Shown piece after piece: positions 61,831 to 64,000 of a DNA stretch of 64,000 nt (the first letter of the stretch is position 1; every line of letters starts with the position of its first letter). The DNA comes from Aeromicrobium terrae (GTDB lineage Bacteria; Actinomycetota; Actinomycetes; Propionibacteriales; Nocardioidaceae). The translations under genes and the position numbers were made by a program. The notes beneath the pieces were generated by a model. It was not told the origin of the DNA. It made no database searches and was given only the letters and a program-made list of their open reading frames with translations. The stretch lies in the NCBI RefSeq assembly GCF_008039565.1, contig NZ_VDUX01000004.1, forward strand, positions 1 to 64,000. Direction: 5' to 3'.

Positions 61831-62461
61831 CGAGCACCTGACCGACGACGCGCTCGTCGCGCTCGCCCTCGGTGACTTCGGGCCGGGCCAGGACGACGAG
61901 CTGCAGCACCTCGGCACCTGCAGGACGTGCCGCGCCGCCTACGACGAGCTGTCCCGCACGGTCGACTCCGTGATGACGGCGGCCCCGTCGGTGGCGCCGC
62001 CCGCCGGGTTCGAGGCCGGGGTCCTCGGCCGCATCGCGGCCGAGGCCGCTCCCCGCCGACGTCCACGACGCACCCTCCTGCTCGTCGCCGCGGCCGCCGC
62101 GGTGCTCGGCGTCGCTCTCGGAGCGGTCGGTGCCCGGACGCTGGTCGACGATCCGACGCTGTCCGCCAGTGCCGACGGCGCCGCGCTGCGCACCAGCTCC
62201 GGCTCCGAGGTCGGCACGGTCGAGCCCAGTGCCGTCGGCGGCGAGGAGGTCGTCGTCCTGCAGGTCACCGACGGCAGCCCCGGGACGCACTACACGTGCC
62301 GGATGGTGCTCACGGACGGCAGCACGCGCGACGCCGGCGACTGGCGGATGCCGGCGTCCGGACGCTCCACCTGGATCGCCTACGGCTCCGCGGACACCGT
62401 CGATCGGGTCGAGCTGGTGACCGACGACGGCGACGTCTGGTCGTCGGCAGAACTTTCCTGA
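61823..62461 (+). CDS. Zinc-binding anti-sigma factor (RskA-like C-terminus)
   Basis: A 212-residue single-pass membrane protein. The cytoplasmic N-terminal domain has DDALVALALGDFG and the His-x3-Cys-x2-Cys ZAS motif (QHLGTCRTC), with a preceding His near residue 5. Residues ~84-106 (RTLLLVAAAAAVLGVALGAVGA) form the membrane helix. The external part resembles RskA-type C-terminal domains (VVLQVTDGSPGTHYTCRMVL...W..YGSADTVDRVELV). It sequesters the sigma factor encoded upstream until a signal triggers proteolysis. Start ATG 61823 overlaps the sigma stop. Confidence 0.9.
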   Translation: MTDEHLTDDALVALALGDFGPGQDDELQHLGTCRTCRAAYDELSRTVDSVMTAAPSVAPPAGFEAGVLGRIAAEAAPRRRPRRTLLLVAAAAAVLGVALGAVGARTLVDDPTLSASADGAALRTSSGSEVGTVEPSAVGGEEVVVLQVTDGSPGTHYTCRMVLTDGSTRDAGDWRMPASGRSTWIAYGSADTVDRVELVTDDGDVWSSAELS

Positions 62462-62540
62462 TCGTTCACCGGCGAAACCTCTTCCCATCCCCCGGACCGT
62501 GACGTAGGTTCCACCTGTCACACCGACGATCGGGGGATCC

Positions 62541-64000
62541 GTGGGCACCATTCGTACGCGCCTGTGCGCACTCACCAGCGGCCTGGCGGCCGCCGCAGCC
62601 ATGGGCGTCGTCGCGATGCCGAGCGCGTCCGCGGCGCCGAGCACCCTCGTCGTCAGCGAGGTCTACGGCGGGGGCGGCAACACCGGCGCCCCGTTCCAGA
62701 ACGACTTCATCGAGCTCTACAACGCGGGCTCCTCCGCGGTGGACCTCTCCGGCTACTCGGTCCAGTACCACTCCAGCTCGGCGACCGGCAGCTGGCAGGT
62801 CACCGGGCTCCCCGGCAGCATCGGCGCCGACGAGCACTTCCTCGTCGCCGAGGCGGCCGGCGCCGGGAACGGCGACCCGCTGCCGACCAGCCAGGCGTCC
62901 GGGTCGATCAGCATGTCCGGCACGAGCGGCACGGTCGCGCTGGTCCACGGCACCGCCGCGCTGACCTGCGGGGTCGACTGCACCACCGACGCAACCGTCG
63001 TCGACCTGGTCGGCTACGGCACGGCGGCCATCCACGAGGGAGCGACCGCAGCGCCGGCGACGTCCAACACGACGTCGGCCCAGCGGAACGCGTCGGGTGC
63101 GGACACCGACGACAACGGAGCCGACTTCAGCACGGCAGCACCGACTCCCGAGGGCGACGGCGGCGGCAGTGGCGACCCCGAGCCGGGCGACCTGCGCATC
63201 CACGACCTCCAGGGCGACGGGTGGATCTCCCCGAAGGCAGGCGAGCAGGTCACGAACGTGCCGGGCATCGTCACCGCCGTGCGCACGAAGGGCTCGCGCG
63301 GCTTCTGGATCCAGGACTCGACCCCCGACGACGACCCGGCCACGAGCGAGGGCGTCTTCGTCTTCGGCAGCCCCGGGAACGTCGCCGTGGGCGACTCCGT
63401 GCTGGTCAGCGGCAAGGTGAGCGACTTCTACCCGAGCGGGCCGCCGTCGAGCGGCTCCGACCTGTCGGTGACCGAGATCGGCTCCCCGACCGTCACGGTG
63501 CTGTCGAGCGGCAACGACGTGCCGGCGCCGATCGTGATCGGGCCGACCACCGTGCCGGGCACGTACGCCCCCGACCTCGGCGGCTCGAACATCGAGGGCA
63601 CGCCGGTCACGCCCGACCGCAGCGCGCTCGACTTCTACGAGTCGATCGAGGGCATGCGGGTCCAGGTCGACGACGCCCGTGTCGTCGGGCCGTCGAACAA
63701 GTACGGCGAGCAGTTCGTCACCACCAAGCCGGACAAGGCCGCGAGCTACCGCGGCGGTGCCGTGCTGCTCGGCGAGAACCTCATCCCGTCCGGACGGCTC
63801 GAGGTCGTGGCCAACGACGGCGCGAACCTCGGTCTCGACGTCGGCGACGTGCTGCAGGGCGCCACCGTCGGGCCGATCGACTACTCCGACTTCGGCGGCT
63901 ACCTCGTGGCGGCGCAGACCGTCGGCACGGTCCAGCACAACCACCTGCCGCGCGTCACGGCGAGCGCGCAGACCGCCCGCCAGCTCGCGGTCGCGACGTA
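62541..64000 (+). CDS. Secreted lamin-tail/OB-fold nuclease-like protein (5' part, cut by window end)
   Basis: At least 486 codons are open to the window end. GTG 62541 follows GGGGGATCC; a signal peptide (RTRLCALTSGLAAAAAMGVVAMPSASA) ends near residue 33. LVVSEVYGGGGNTGAPFQNDFIELYNAGSSAVDLSGYSVQY is a lamin-tail domain (Ig-like fold). After a Gly/Asp linker, LRIHDLQGDGWISPKAGEQVTNVPGIVTAVRTKGSRGFWIQDSTPDDDPATSEGVFVF and DSVLVSGKVSDFYP form the OB-fold region of ExeM/YhcR-type extracellular nucleases. The expected exonuclease/endonuclease/phosphatase domain would lie beyond the window. Probable role: extracellular DNA degradation. Confidence 0.88.
   Translation, partial: MGTIRTRLCALTSGLAAAAAMGVVAMPSASAAPSTLVVSEVYGGGGNTGAPFQNDFIELYNAGSSAVDLSGYSVQYHSSSATGSWQVTGLPGSIGADEHFLVAEAAGAGNGDPLPTSQASGSISMSGTSGTVALVHGTAALTCGVDCTTDATVVDLVGYGTAAIHEGATAAPATSNTTSAQRNASGADTDDNGADFSTAAPTPEGDGGGSGDPEPGDLRIHDLQGDGWISPKAGEQVTNVPGIVTAVRTKGSRGFWIQDSTPDDDPATSEGVFVFGSPGNVAVGDSVLVSGKVSDFYPSGPPSSGSDLSVTEIGSPTVTVLSSGNDVPAPIVIGPTTVPGTYAPDLGGSNIEGTPVTPDRSALDFYESIEGMRVQVDDARVVGPSNKYGEQFVTTKPDKAASYRGGAVLLGENLIPSGRLEVVANDGANLGLDVGDVLQGATVGPIDYSDFGGYLVAAQTVGTVQHNHLPRVTASAQTARQLAVAT

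Overview
The window is high-GC (about 70%), densely packed actinobacterial chromosome. Several genes are diagnostic: a TopA with a lysine-rich tail, a K+-independent H+-pyrophosphatase, a Ssd-TadA-TadB-TadC-pilin-TadE operon, a CBS-containing GuaB1-type IMPDH/GMPR protein, an HspR-like regulator next to hsp20, and many GTG starts with leaderless-type promoters. From memory of family relationships, Propionibacteriales/Nocardioidaceae (Nocardioides or Aeromicrobium type) is the likeliest group. That placement is inference.

1-33 kb is mostly conserved backbone. It starts with a tRNA-Thr(CGT) gene whose 3' half is repeated in tandem at the window edge. Then come chorismate mutase, a DUF937 protein, an exported peptidase-holB-tmk unit, hsp20 and its divergent regulator, a TMEM175-type channel, topA, hppA, a STAS protein and an MrfA-type helicase. 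Next are two secreted paralogues, a two-domain nucleotidyl cyclase/AAA/TPR protein divergent from an ArsR-MFS pair, the Tad pilus operon, a P450, a two-component system, an SGNH hydrolase and an HAD-IB phosphatase. The order holB, topA, helicase, Tad/Ssd, HAD-IB resembles the Rv3644c-Rv3661 block of Mycobacterium tuberculosis as I remember it, with insertions.

33.5-56.6 kb is a surface-polysaccharide cluster. It holds a Wzc-like tyrosine autokinase with a Tyr-Gly tail, a Wzy/ligase-like protein, a GT61 and a GT4 glycosyltransferase, a Wzx-like flippase, a GDP-mannose 3,5-epimerase, GDP-mannose 4,6-dehydratase plus an active-site-altered paralogue, three acyltransferase-3 proteins, two hexapeptide acetyltransferases, an LtaS-like phosphoglycerol transferase and six methyltransferases (two of FkbM type). 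Together these suggest a heavily decorated polymer built from GDP-L-galactose and 6-deoxy sugars. No initiating phosphosugar transferase and no GDP-mannose synthesis genes are visible here.

56.6-64 kb carries a small zinc ribbon, guaB1, a TetR regulator, a secreted M4 metallopeptidase, a lipoprotein, an ECF sigma/anti-sigma pair and the start of a large secreted nuclease-like protein cut by the window end.

The strongest unexplained signals are non-coding: (i) the 86-bp tandem array of tRNA 3' halves; (ii) palindromic elements bounded by GGTTTACCAGGTTCAGT / ACTGAACCTGGTAAACC, once as a 90-bp single copy and once as a 214-bp composite with two near-perfect cruciforms, both between convergent genes; (iii) a second dispersed inverted repeat present in two copies 55 kb apart; (iv) a third palindrome that supplies the C-terminus of a TetR gene.
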